Positions 11,604 to 23,209 of a DNA stretch of 64,000 bases are shown one piece after another. The first letter of the stretch is position 1. Each line of letters starts with the position of its first letter. The DNA is from Apophysomyces variabilis (taxonomy: Eukaryota > Mucoromycota > Mucoromycetes > Mucorales > Mucoraceae), in NCBI GenBank assembly GCA_002749535.1, contig MZZL01000409.1:1938160-2002159 (forward strand). The letters are read 5' to 3'. Under the pieces are notes generated by a model. That model saw nothing but the letters and a program-made list of their open reading frames with translations, was not told the origin of the DNA and searched no databases. A program made the translations under genes and the position numbers.

Positions 11604-13630
11604 TCTTACGCTTGACATGTGGACGTCACCAAATTCATTTGGTTTCCTTGCAGTTACTGGGCATTTCATCAATGCAAACTGGCAGATCTACGATCTACTG
11701 CTAGAATTTATCCATACTGAGGGAAGTCATACTGGGCAAGCAATAGGTGATGCCTTGATGAGGTCAATGCACGATCACAATATACATTTGAAGGTAGGTG
11801 GTTTGATACTGTTTACCAGTTTTAAGTGATCCACTATCAACAGATCTTAGCAGTAACAACCGATAATCCATCAAGTAATGATACACTTATGCAACATCTG
11901 GAAGAAACCTGGCCCGAATATGGCGTCTTCTTCAGTGCTAAAAGACAGCATAACCGCTGTCTTGCACATGTTATTAACCTTGCAGTGCAGGATCTTTTGG
12001 CAACGATCAACGTATATGATGAACAGATCCATTTTGATCAGAGCACGACCGAAATTTCTTCTATTTTAGCCAAATTAATCAGTTACTACATATATATTAT
12101 ACTTAGCACAGTTATAGCTTCAAAATGTCGTTGTCTCGATCCGCCGTTCTGTTCAACTCTGTGAAAAACTGAAGCAGTGCTGTGCAAACATGAATGTGCG
12201 ACATTACCAGCCGGTAATTGATGTTGGAACAGGGTGGAATTCTACGTATGAAATGATCGATTCCGCATTGCGCATCCAAGGTCCACTTGTTGTATTGATA
12301 AGCATTGAAAGCCACCTGAATAAATGGTCTCTTTCTGAGAATGAGTGGCAAATCTTACTGCAGTTGAAGGACCTTCTAGAGGTAAAGTTACTATTAGATG
12401 CATTAAATTCTAAATATGCAGTATCCACCTTTTAATGACAGATCTTCATAAAGAGCACCACCATGTTAAGTGGTAGCAATTACTCAACCATGGGGACCGT
12501 TGTACCTACATATAACGTTCTGATGGACAAGCTGGATAACTACACCACTAGCAATTTGGAGCTTCAGAAGGCAGCAGTTGCATGCTTCGAAAAACTGCAG
12601 AAGTACTATAACATGACTGACTTCGCACCCATTTGCTCAGTAGCAACAGGTAACACTCTAACGTAAATTTTTTAAGCTAAACGATCGTTTACAGTACTAG
12701 ATCCTCGACTGAAGCTATCTTACCATAAGCGACACGAATGGGAAACTGAACGGGTACAGTTTGTAGAGAAGCAAGTGCGCACCGTGTTTATGGCGTACCC
12801 TGAAGTTGAGCATGCTGGTGAGAATATTGCTACTAGTTCGGCACAAACAGAGGTGGAAAAAGATGAACTGTTATAGCATCTGTTCGGTCATCTGCGCGAC
12901 AAAGGGAAGGCATGACAAGATGAGCTCTCCGAATATCTCGCAACTGATTCTGAAAACTGCGATCCGCTTCGTTGGTGGCAGACTATAGGAATTAGCAAGT
13001 ATCCATTCTTAGCTAGAATGGCGCGCGATTACTTAGCATTTCCAGGTTAGTGTCTTTGTTCACCCCACATTCGTCTTCTGATTAACGTCGTTATCTCAGG
13101 TACAAGTGCTCCATCAGAACGAGTCTTCTCCGCTGGCAAGGCTATTATAAGCCCAAATTGTGCTTCACTTGCTGTAGAAACCATTCGTGCTTGTATGCTT
13201 GAAAAATACCGGCTACTACAAGAACTAAAGTATTGATATACAGTATTCTCTGAAATAAATCGAGTGTTGAATTAGCAGTTTATAAACGATGCATTGCGCT
13301 TTACCTTTCTTATTACATGAACTGCTTATCTTAATCTGTAATGTAAATCACACTGAAACTGAAGATCTTGCAAGCAACAAAGCTTTTGTATACTTGTATA
13401 ACTGCACTTATTGAAGTAAAGAGAAATATTTACTTTGAATGTCTGTAAGTAATATTGTATATAATGTCATGTAAAAGGCATAGCATAGACTGACAGTCCT
13501 CCCAACGGTCCTTCCAGCAGTCTCAGTACCTGAACTTGGACCATCCCAATTATAGACTGTCCCAAATACTGTAAGAGTAGTAAAAACTGATGGTCTTAGT
13601 CCACCTACCTTGGACTAGCCTGTGCTGTCC

Positions 13631-13792
13631 TGTTATCGACTACTAGATTAGGATCGTAGTAGAGGATAATAGGACTGCAAGTTCAGGGTCAAGATTGATA
13701 CAGCTGAAAAAGAGTTCTTTATTTCTTTTGAGCACAGACTATTAAATAGCTGGCTTTTAATCTTACTTCTACTTTCACTTAGGTCTATAACA
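13631..13792. mobile_element. Solo LTR (TGTTAT...ATAACA), copy 1
   Basis: 162-bp element starting TGTTATCGAC and ending CTATAACA (TG...CA ends). It is flanked by TGTCC on the left and TGCCC on the right, a 5-bp target duplication with one mismatch. A close relative lies at 28861-29032. It sits just inside the right end of the hAT element, so it inserted later. There is no internal retrotransposon sequence. Confidence 0.65.
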
Positions 13793-13820
13793 TGCCCTGT
13801 ACTGACCATTGCAAGCCTTA

Positions 13821-16162
13821 ATTTAAACCAAACAGTACATCCTTAAATTGTCTTTATATTGTATGTATGCTTAACTGGCATGTTGCCATATGCTTGTTTG
13901 TCTCTCCAGTAGGTCTGGGACATGGTTGTCGTGGCAACAGCGTCCAATTTCATCACAAGATTTTGACTACATATAAAATTTGATAATTTTTTCCGTCTGG
14001 GTTGGACGAATGACGCGTGCGGTGTTTGTATGGGGGTTGGAAGTACACGTTAGGGATAATAAAAGACGTTAGCAGAACAGATATACTAAGCGGTGGCAGA
14101 AGGGTACAATGAAATAGGATCTCAAAAGGCAATACAAAATATAACACAATAAGCCTATTGCTAGTTACTTGTTTCAATGATCGTCCGATGATCCAATGAC
14201 AACAATAACTCAACAACAGCTAAAGTGAAACAAGAATAAAGAGGTTTAAAAAGGGAAGATAAAAAAAGAAATAGAGTCAACCAACTGAATAAGTGCAATC
14301 TAAGCGTAGATTGCCAGTTGTTCGATTGAGCAGAAAAGGTGTGGTAAAATTCACTGTGGTTTTACCTATCAGATCCCACTATATTTATTTCCATTGTCTT
14401 CAGAAAAACTAAGTTTGTCCTCAGGCCAAAGACATATTAAGACTACCAATTAAAAAATGACGATAACAAAAGATTCAAAAGGCGAAATTGTGTCGATAGG
14501 TAAGGTCTATGGATGTACTTGAGAAACAGATGTCGTATGTAATTTATCACGACTTGTTACACCCGGTTTTATATACTGCATTGTTAACTTCAGGATCGTT
14601 CGGTCGTTTTCAGTTTCCGCTCGCGCACCCCCTCTCAGTGCACCTAATCAGGGTGCACTACAATCGGTGCAATTGTTGTGTACGTAAATCTGTTCATCGT
14701 GAATACTCTGGACATTTCTTGTGATTTTGGTGTAAATTTTATGTCGATGTTGGTTCTGTGTATGGCTGGAAAAAAAATATAACAAATTGTGTCATAAATG
14801 ATATGTGGGGTATTTGAGCAAATATAATCTTCTATTTTCCATTACTTTCTTTACTTCAATTGAGGTTATTAGCAAGTTTGATTTCCAAACTTTTAAATTT
14901 ACTATTTCTTCTCTTTTGAATAAACTGTAGGGAGTGTACAACAAGTTGCTCGATTTTAATTCAAAATCTTTTAGAGGTAAAAGAGATTGTTTTTATTATT
15001 TCTACCGCCCATTGTCTAAAAATTTTTCAGGAACAGAGATCAACTGTCAAAAAAAAATAATTTATCAATTGTCACAAACAGATTGCTCAATAAAAAAAAA
15101 TTAATGAAACTTTGAAATCGAATATCTGGACAACTAAACATGCTACTGCTTCCAGCTCTGCACTACCGACATCCTTCTTTCTTGCTGAGCATCTTTGATG
15201 TTCTTTGTGTTTTACGTATAACATGGTAGTTTCGCTCTGATCCGCTACACATCGTGTCGCAAATGACACGTGCGGTGCTTATGTACTGTGACAAGTAAGT
15301 ACAAAAGAAGGATGGGGATAGAAATAAATAAAATAGTACAAGACACAAAAGTACAACAACAACAAGTGTGAATAATGAATTCACAAAATATCAACTGTTC
15401 AAACAAATACAATTGAGGGAGGGTCGGGTTAAGGAAAAGATATAACGAAGGGTAGTAGAAGAGTGTGAAAACAAAATAAAATATATGAAGGAAGATAACA
15501 AAGGGAGTTCACCAAATAAACAATGTCACTTCAAACGATCTTAGCAGTAAAGATGAGTTCCTTAGATCCTTTCTCAAAAGCAATCTCAAAGACACTCCAA
15601 ATTCACTGTACCCAGAAAAGATGTTTGCAAGTACAATATGGTTCCGGTTCTTTTTTCAGGAAATTCCTCCTCCCCTTTTTCGAAAGAGGTCCTTTCCCGT
15701 GTCTTTATTTCCTCTGAAACTATTCGACCAAAGAGGGGAATTCACTAGAACTAACTTAAAATTGAAACCATACAAAACGGAGGTAAACGCTAAGGACATG
15801 GGTTAGGAAAAGCATGCGATCACTGGGAAAGAATGGGAGGAAGGATTCAGTTGTGTTTTCCAAGTTACACCAAATGACCATTTACGTCCGAAGCGGATGT
15901 GCGTGTACAAATAATTGATTGTGGTGTACCAACCAGGTCCGTAGGAGTTGTGCACGTACAAGGCAGGTGTGCACCAAACCAAGAGCAGAGGTCGCGCACC
16001 TAGGCCAACGTGTAGTGTACCTAGCCGTGTACTTCTTGAAGATCAAGACAAACTTTCCACCATTCTTACTCCCAAAGGCTCCATCTTTTCATTCTTTCCA
16101 TGTTGCATTTACTCGGGTGGTGAGGCCGGAAAAATTATCACACAAGGTGTCACAAACATCTG
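13821..16162. other. Intergenic, no supported gene
   Basis: AT-rich sequence with several short open frames on both strands (for example near 13953-14216 and 15523-15806). None shows a domain, a biased composition typical of protein, or matching splice sites. A GTGCAC/GTGCACC-rich patch lies at about 14636-14670 and 15905-16030. I see no RNA gene before the tRNA. Confidence 0.4.
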
Positions 16163-16236
16163 GATTCCTTGGTGTAGTTGGTTATCACGTCTGTCTAACA
16201 CACAGACGGTCGCCAGTTCGAATCTGGCAGGAATCA
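16163..16236 (+). tRNA. tRNA-Val (anticodon AAC)
   Basis: 74 nt, no intron. The acceptor stem GATTCCT pairs with AGGAATC and leaves discriminator A. The D arm is GTGTAGTTGGTTATCAC. The anticodon stem TCTGT/ACAGA encloses the loop CTAACAC, anticodon AAC. The T arm is GCCAG TTCGAAT CTGGC. CCA is not encoded, as expected in eukaryotes. A T-run follows at 16237-16240 and again at 16252-16257, suitable for Pol III termination. Short open frames across this spot are chance. Confidence 0.95.
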
Positions 16237-17345
16237 TTTTTGCATGACTAATTTTTTTACTCCATTTTTGTCGTGCGCGGTATTTTCTTCCTGACAAAGG
16301 TCAAACCCACTGGGGATCAAGGATAACAAAAGAGATAGAGAATAAACGGATAGTTACCTTTATTGCTAAGCAAATCCATAGATATTTATATTTTTTCTAA
16401 ATCTAATTGTAACAATGCTGATACGGTCGAGCATTCGAAATAAGTAAAATAAACGGGCAAGAGATTATGTAATGGTTTTGCTGAGCATGGTCCTCCTGGA
16501 TATGTTGCTCTTTTGTAGTGAAGGCCGAAGCGTTCAAGGTTTACCGTTTTTGGATCAAGGCCGATCTGAGCAAAAGGTTTGTGTCACTACAACTTTGCAG
16601 GCACGACATTTTAACTGGTTATTGCATTTGTCGTCTTATTTATATCGTTTTTCTCGTTGTGACCTATTGCTGTCAGTCCACGAGAACTTTTAGATAAAGA
16701 AACAGCTATCCTTTGTTCCGATGCACCTCTACGATTTACACTCAATGCAGACTCTATAGCCAGAAGTCTGCTTTTTTAGCCTGCTCGGAAGCAAGCATTC
16801 GATAGCTTTCTGACAATGGAATGTGTCCGAGGAATCGGACAAGAAATACGGTCTGTAATATTAAGTATCTCCACACATTAAAACCTTCTATCTATGTTCG
16901 ACGGCATGACCGGTAGAAAGCTGAATAGGAGTGGCAATGTCTAGGAACCTATAATAAGCAAAAGCAAAACAAACACTAAATGACACAATGCGCCGGATGC
17001 CATGAAAGATAAAGCAAAAGTCATCGAACGCCAGCGTAGACCTGTTTACAGCTTGTCAAGAGTCCGATTATATACCTTTTTGTTAGAGCGACTATCAAGA
17101 GTATCGCCCTATCGCCCTGTCTTTCGTGTTGTCACCAGTTGATACCAAACGGATGTCGAGTACTAAACGTCTCCATGCTATAGTAGGCTTGGTTCTATGT
17201 TCTGATGGAGCGACTGGGAGATCTGTTGGTGCTCTGACAATGCTAACCTAGTGATGTGCCACAAAGGATATCTTTCGGAGGACAAATTGAAGCCCTTTTT
17301 TTCTCTGCTTTTCTTCTTACGCGCGGTTAAGCAGATTTTTAGCCA
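16237..17345. other. Intergenic, no supported gene
   Basis: Sequence between the tRNA and the phosphatase gene. A hydrophobic 73-codon frame at 16472-16693 has no recognisable features. Nothing else is seen. Confidence 0.4.
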
Positions 17346-18131
17346 ATGGAATGTACAAAAGACAAGGAATATTTTGCGCATATAACTTCAAAATCCTCGG
17401 TTGATGAGTGGCAGTACGAAATGCGGAGAGAAATACAAGAGATAATAGTAAGCGCTTCATGTGTCAATGCCAGCGCTGACCATTTCTTTTCTAGCCTGGT
17501 CTCTTTCTTGGTCCGTTTTCAGCTTCACGAAATATCGACGATCTACAGCAAATGGGAATTACACATATACTATGTATACTGGACGGTCGCGAAGTCAACA
17601 TTTTTCAACGAGTCCAATCGCTTAGCAACCTTTTTTGCCTTCGAACTATCCAAGTCTCAGATTCCATTTCGCAGAACTTGATTTCTTACTTTGCTGAAGC
17701 AAATGCATTTATTAACGAAGCATTGGTGGCAAATCAGGGAAAGATACTTGTGTGCTGTAACGGCGGCATGTCGCGTAGTCCATGTTTTGTCATTGCCTAC
17801 ATCATGGATACCTTTCAACTGGATTCTCAACTAGCATATCAGTTCGTGCAAAGTAGACGCCTATGCATCAATCCGAACGATCATTTTAAAGTTCAGCTTA
17901 AGGTATGGTCGCCGTGATAGCAAAGCGATCTGATAGTTTATTATGCAGGAGTACGAACCAATTTATATGGCATGGAAAAACAAGCGAAGTATGGTGGCCG
18001 GTGATGAGCAGCGAAACTCACGACGGCGCCCTGCGCCCGACCATGATATCGAGGATAACGATATGACATTCGGCGCAAAACGTTTAACACCAAATGATGG
18101 ATTGAGCCACCCGTATCACACATCTCTGTAA
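17346..18131 (+). CDS. Dual-specificity phosphatase of the STYX type
   Basis: Three exons (17346-17447, 17495-17902, 17949-18131) give 230 residues in one frame; both introns are GT-AG and 46-47 bp. The N-terminus DEWQYEMRREIQEI followed by PGLFLGPF and DDLQQMGITHIL matches STYX/DSP proteins. The signature is LVCCNGGMSRSP: the nucleophile Cys and Arg of CX5R are both present, but the His before Cys is Cys. Metazoan STYX has Gly instead of the nucleophile and is a pseudophosphatase, so this fungal protein could be catalytically active. The block CINPNDHFKVQLKEYEPIYM is the characteristic C-terminal STYX segment. The tail of about 60 residues is Arg-rich and probably disordered. Substrate unknown. 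Confidence 0.85.
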
Positions 18132-18331
18132 CAAATCACTCGTGCGGATCCACTACATCTATGACAATCCTACTAGTTCTTACCAGAGAATACTTTAAGT
18201 ATTTCCTATACTATATTTTCGGACACTGCCTCGTAATGCAAACGCACGTAAAGTTGGTTTGCCCGCCTATTTTCCGGGGCTTCAGTCCCATTGATATGCA
18301 TACATATACAATGCGAAATATTCAGAATTGA

Positions 18332-20435
18332 CTATTGCAGATCTTCATGCTTGTGTAAACTAGATATGTCTGACTTTGACTCGTCATCGGTAGACATGTC
18401 TGATGTCGGGATGCCATCTACAGGCATTTCTTCTTCTAGTAATGCAATTTCGTCTGCACTTGAGGGCTTTTGATGCTGGCAATGGAAAAAGCCAATCAAG
18501 CCTATGGATATAGCATACACGCAAATAAAAACTACGCTTGCCAAAAATCCGGTACCTGGCCATTGGGGTTAAAGAGAAACCAAATCCTAAAAAAGCTACT
18601 TACGGTAACGGGGGGCATCTAAAGGTTGGAATAAGTTGGCGTAATATGAATTTTAACTTTACCAGTAACCGGCCAAAGCACAAGCGGTGCCCATGTGTAC
18701 ATCAGCGAAGACGAAGTATTCATGACGGCAATTGCAACAGCTCGCGTCTTCACGTTTTGGGCCATTATCTCACTTGCCCATGCCATGACAATCTATCAGA
18801 ACTTGCCACTTTAGCCAATGGATTATGCTAGGTGGTCTTACCGGTGTGGTACAACCCAGTCCCGCATGGGTAAGTATAAAAGCGAAATAAAGTAAGCCAA
18901 AAGGCTGTACAAAAGCAGCCAGCATGCTATAGATAACTGTTTGTGTATGTTCCTACATTATTAGCGTACTTTTTCTTACCTTGCGCCTACCAATGCCAGC
19001 ATTGATGGTCCCAGGATAAACCTACAAGTTAAACTCAACATTGATACTGTATTTGCTGGTCAAACATACCACAGGCGCGATTTGTATCTGTCACTTAGAA
19101 ATCCGTTAGCTAATCCCACAATCATGGTGACTATCATATCCGGCTATTCAAAGATGTGTGAGCTTTGCAAGTTTTCAATGCAATGACTTACGGTAGTGAA
19201 AAGATTCGCCGAAATTGCGTCGTACCCTATTTTTTTGGCTACAATTCCCAATACATGCGCCGCACCGAGGCTCAAATGAACAGATGCCCATCCTACCACC
19301 AATAGACAGAAAAACTTATTGGTGACGATGGAACGGAAGCCTGTTGCTGAGTTCCATTGGAAACGTCTCGAATCTATCCCAGTTTGCTCCAGCCGTCGCA
19401 TGGCTATTTCACGTTCCTAGAAGATATTCATATGACAGAAACCAAGTTATGTCTATCTACCTCATGATTTAACCAAGTCGTATTATGGGGATAGTCTGGT
19501 AGATACATATAGCCTAAAACCGCCAATACTGCTGTGACAGAGCCATCAAAAAGGAACAACCACCGCCACCTAATGTGGAAGAGGACTCACGCTTAAAAAA
19601 CAACGCTTTCCCAGGACTAGTGAATATATATACCCGCTAATGCCGATAGCACCATCCATTGTCTTGAGAAGTATAGCTTGAATAATTCCACTCATGCCAC
19701 CGCCAAGGGCGCCACAGATCGTTAGAAGCGCAGTTCGCTTTCCCAGTTCTTTTCTCGAGTACCATGTGCCTATTAAGAATATAATCTACACAATCGGAGA
19801 ATTTGGACTTCGTTTAGCACGTAATCAAAACTGATAATATATAGCATACGCCCGGGTAAAATCCTGCTTCTGCTAGTCCAAGGAGAAATCGAATTATGTA
19901 CACGCCTTGCACTGATTGGACACATGCCATCGATAATGTCAATATACACCATATCATCTCAAGTGCAGGTAGGTATATGGATGGTCGTAACCGAGATAAA
20001 AGAATATTGGATGGTATTTGCATACTGAAGTCATTCAAGTTAGAACGAAGAAGTGAAGACTGCTAATAAGCTGAAGAACTTACCATAGATATCCAATCAT
20101 GAATAATACCAGCATCCAATTATACTGGACTCCTACAACATGCAATTCTTCTTCCATCCCGCTAATAAAAGCATTTCCTTGGAGCATGTCAGATATCGTC
20201 AATCACCTTGTCCAAAGTTACCAAGATTCGTATTATCTAACGTCTTGACCATATTTCCAAACATCGCAAAAATCAACAGTCTTCTATCAAGGCGGTATAC
20301 AAGTGCTCTTTGTTTATCTTTCTCGCTGATGACCGTGCCGGGATTCCGAGGTCTTTGCAAATGAAAGTCATCATTGTCTGGAGAGACAACGATTGCGTTC
20401 ATAATGTCTTTCGTGATAGTCATAAACTTTGTCAA
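18332..20435 (-). CDS. MFS permease, allantoate/nicotinate (Dal5/Tna1) type
   Basis: Proton-coupled organic anion symporter of the plasma membrane, fungal anion:cation symporter family. The start is the ATG at 20435. The N-terminal tail is followed by ALVYRLDRRLLIFAMFGNMV and LDNTNLGNFG, the usual TM1 start. Then come SMQIPSNILLSRLRPSIYLP and QGVYIIRFLLGLAEAGFYPG (TM3-TM4), and TWYSRKELGKRTALLTICGA. The second half is in further exons (ATGFRSIVTNKFFCLLVVGW near 19330), and the last TM VVFICVYAISIGLIGFF is followed by an acidic tail ending at 18332. Many small introns, not all placed. Family identity is good; the substrate (allantoate, nicotinate, biotin precursor or other) cannot be told from sequence. 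Confidence 0.85.
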
Positions 20436-22275
20436 CGGGATCAGTAATACAAGAGAGAGAAAAGGAACGAAGCAACAGTTATTTTCTCTCCTTTGCTGCT
20501 GTGTCCCAGTTAGTAGGGCACGTTGGTCTTTGCATAACAGCCAATTGGTGACACTAAGGTCAGCTTCTTTGCCATTTACAAGTTATTTTTACTTCTTTTG
20601 GAAACCGTTATCGGAGAGTCGTGGAGGTCTGTTAAGAATTTTATTGGCGGTGCTCTCGTAGAACGTCAAAAAAGCTTTTAAAGCTAGGCAATAATCCCAG
20701 CAAAACTTCACGATCTTCCTTCTTTAATTAAAGTACACTTCAGTTTCCCCCTTGCTTGGTATACGCATACAAGTATCTCCTGACTTGAGCCAAAAAAATT
20801 CATATCAGCTTGCATTGCCCAAAGTATGTAGTAAGAATGGGATTTCTTTGATTTTGAGACAGTAATTATCGTGTTGCGTGATAAATGCTTAACAGGTTTC
20901 AAGCAGATGAGGTAAAACCCATGAGGAAGTAACATAGATTGTAGTATATTTTCTTGTGACAATGCTTGTTGAATGCGGATATGTCCTATCGCCACTGGTA
21001 TCGCATACATCCTAATTTAAAGAGCAATTACATTTGGATTGTTATGGAAGAAAAGCATGCCATATTATACGCAACTTAGTCCTTACGTGACGCAAAACTT
21101 GTCTTGAAGTCGAATTAAACTTCTAATAGATTTATACAAGGATAATGCTTATTGAACCCCAAAAGACATCTCTATCTTGTCGCAGGGGCTTATCCCGCAT
21201 TCAACAAGGCAAACCCAGGTGCTATTGTAATGAGCTGCAATGGTTGCATTATCTGACAGTTACCTGTTATAGGATGTAAGAGAGACCGGTAGTCTTCTGA
21301 TTGGTCCATGCTAGAAAACCGCTGTTCGTCTTCATATCGCAAGTGCTATATCCGTAAAACGAAATTGCCAACTTGAAAAGCTTGTTCAGAATCCTTAAGC
21401 TGTCATAGCTTCTTTTTGGGTTTCTTTTTATGCATGGCAATGGCTAAATATTATAAACGTCTATGCCAAATCTCATAGTCAAGCCTAATAAACAAATCAG
21501 ATATTTATTTGTTTCATCGACTGAATAATTTGCAGATATCAGAAAGCACACTTGTGCTCAACAGCATTGTACTAAGCATACAGTGTTAATCATTCAGGGG
21601 AATTTGTAGGCTGACAATTAAGCTGGTTATGCATCAGTCTAGATTTTATGAATAAGCTAAGAAAGAAAGAGAACGGCAAAAAAGAGAACAATGAAGTTTT
21701 TGATTATTTTAGTTGTATACGTTTTATATAGCTCTTCTGTCCACTTTTTTTAACGATGTTTTTATTACTTAAGGTTGAATCTGGCGATGAGGTTAAAAGA
21801 GATTGGATCCAAGCTTAGCAGCTAACTGTCCGGAATGTGTATGGCTTCAGATTGTGATAATTGGTCAATGGTGATGAGGCACGAAGAGTCATACAATCAT
21901 TAATTCTCATAAACTTGGAACATACTTATCATAGCTGTGACAATATGTCTTGTGGGTATAAGTACTTTACTGTATCCAACGTGAGCGCCTTTTTGGCATT
22001 GTTCAACTGTTGTAGTAGGGTATATGTATTCTGCTATTTGTAGATGGCGTAAACTGTAACATGGAGCTTCCAACTTCAGGTTGTACTTTCTAATAGAACT
22101 TGTTACTAAAGCATTCATTCATTTGGTGACAACAATAAGTTTTCTGGAGCTGATTTTCTTAGTTGTAAACCTATCATTGTATGTCGTCTAGTTTGCGTTG
22201 GTAGGGTCGTCGTGATCGCTGCTTTTTTGTTAAGAAATTGTTCACGATATGGGAAGGTGAAATAAGTTCGTCCAT
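20436..22275. other. Intergenic, no supported gene
   Basis: Upstream region of the permease plus AT-rich DNA. A short minus-strand frame at 20708-21010 is not supported by any motif. No RNA gene or repeat was recognised. Confidence 0.35.
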
Positions 22276-23208
22276 TCACCTCGATGACGTTGATATGAAT
22301 ACCCCTTTTCTGTCAAGGAGTATAGCACCGGGCAGCAAAAGGCAACAGCAGTATTTATAGTTTTCGTAAATAAACCAGTCTTTGTTAAGATTACACGCCA
22401 AATTCACATCCAGTTCAATATTGCTGTCAGGATCTACAGTTTCAGAGTAAGGATCATTGGTAATTGTTGCCTCAAGGTCAACTCGTAAGCCCACCTATAC
22501 CAATGTTTACAGCTTTATTTTCTTTTTCGCTTCAACTTTAAGAGTGCTAATTCCTACCACTTTTCTGCCTTATGTCCTCCACTTCATCTTTGTTTACCAG
22601 CAAAGCATATTCCTTACCACTTTCGTCCTTCAATATGGTCGGCTCTAGCTTTCATACTTGTACAAGGCGGATGTTATTCTTTTGTTCTACTATGGTGACA
22701 TCAGTTGAGTCTGTCGCTCTTTGTATAGCTTCGTGATATGTCAGAGTCTGTTCATTGTTGATACCTGTTTATTAATGGGGTTTATTTTATAAATGTTCAA
22801 AGAAGAAGAATAAAATAACTCACTTATTTTCAAACTTCACATAAACACAATTGGACATTTGGGTACATGCGACATTAGGCCATTCTTGTTTTATATTGTT
22901 TTCTATACAAGCATGTGAAAGGCTGATTCGAATTTCTTGTGATTGTAACGTCATTTCTTTAATAGTCCTCACGATCTCCATATATAGATTTCAGTTTTTT
23001 TAGCACATTAATTTTGATTTGCTTGTTTGCTGTTGCCAATGTTTGATTGATCATATGCGCCAACGATCCAGTATGCTTTCTGGCAAAGGCAAAATATCGA
23101 TCTTTCAATTCTTTTCCAAATCCGATTCCAACGTATTCACGATCCCGCACAAAGTTACGCCACTGCTGGGGTTTTGTCGTAATAAAATACCTAGTTAACT
23201 ACCAAGAA
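22276..23208 (-). pseudogene. Unknown protein, exon fragments next to a transposon insertion
   Basis: Two minus-strand stretches look like coding exons. At 23190-22959 the protein has RDREYVGIGFGKELKDRYFA and KHTGSLAHMINQTLA and ends with a stop; it opens after a plausible splice acceptor TTGGTAG. At 22494-22276, VGLRVDLEATITNDPYSETV begins right after TTGGTATAG and ends at a stop. I recognise neither domain. The CACTA-like element starts at 23210, immediately upstream of the first acceptor, so the 5' part of this gene was probably displaced or lost. Whether the two stretches belong to one gene is unclear. Confidence 0.3.
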
Positions 23209-23209
23209 A

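Larger units (their letters stand above)
9486..13236 (+). pseudogene. hAT transposase (BED finger, catalytic core, C-terminal dimerisation domain), broken
   Basis: The first exon (ATG at 9486) holds a degenerate BED zinc finger: TSVVWKWFKP, ALRTIC and then a His-rich end. The next exon carries EWVVLNDQPFIEIESK and LNPEAISISANTLKSDI, typical of fungal hAT proteins. The core follows: LTLDMWTSPNSFGFLAVTGH, ILAVTTDNPSSND and CLAHVINLAVQDLL. The C-terminus has DPLRWWQTIG, YPFLARMARDYLAFP and TSAPSERVFSAGKA, which is the hAT dimerisation domain, ending LLQELKY at the TGA 13234-13236. It is broken: after VEKDELL the frame meets TAG (about 12875), and the downstream SEYLATDSE frame is closed on its upstream side by TGA. 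Part of the gene is hidden by the gap. The element is unlikely to be autonomous. Confidence 0.8.
8755..13820 (+). mobile_element. hAT-superfamily DNA transposon, decayed, interrupted by an assembly gap and a solo LTR
   Basis: Candidate terminal inverted repeats are TAAGGCTCGCAAT (8755-8767) and the reverse complement of 13808-13820, TAAGGCTTGCAAT (12 of 13 match). They fit the hAT end consensus TARNG. Inside both ends lie subterminal GGACC/GGTCC motifs (8770-8930 and 13505-13625). A decayed hAT transposase lies between. No convincing 8-bp target duplication flanks these ends. A second TAGGG-type end at 8570 is an alternative left border. Length is inflated by the N gap and by a 422-bp duplication around it. 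Confidence 0.5.

Noticed and set aside
15919..16297. Open frames covering the tRNA-Val locus
   Set aside because: They run straight through a perfect tRNA cloverleaf and show no domain.
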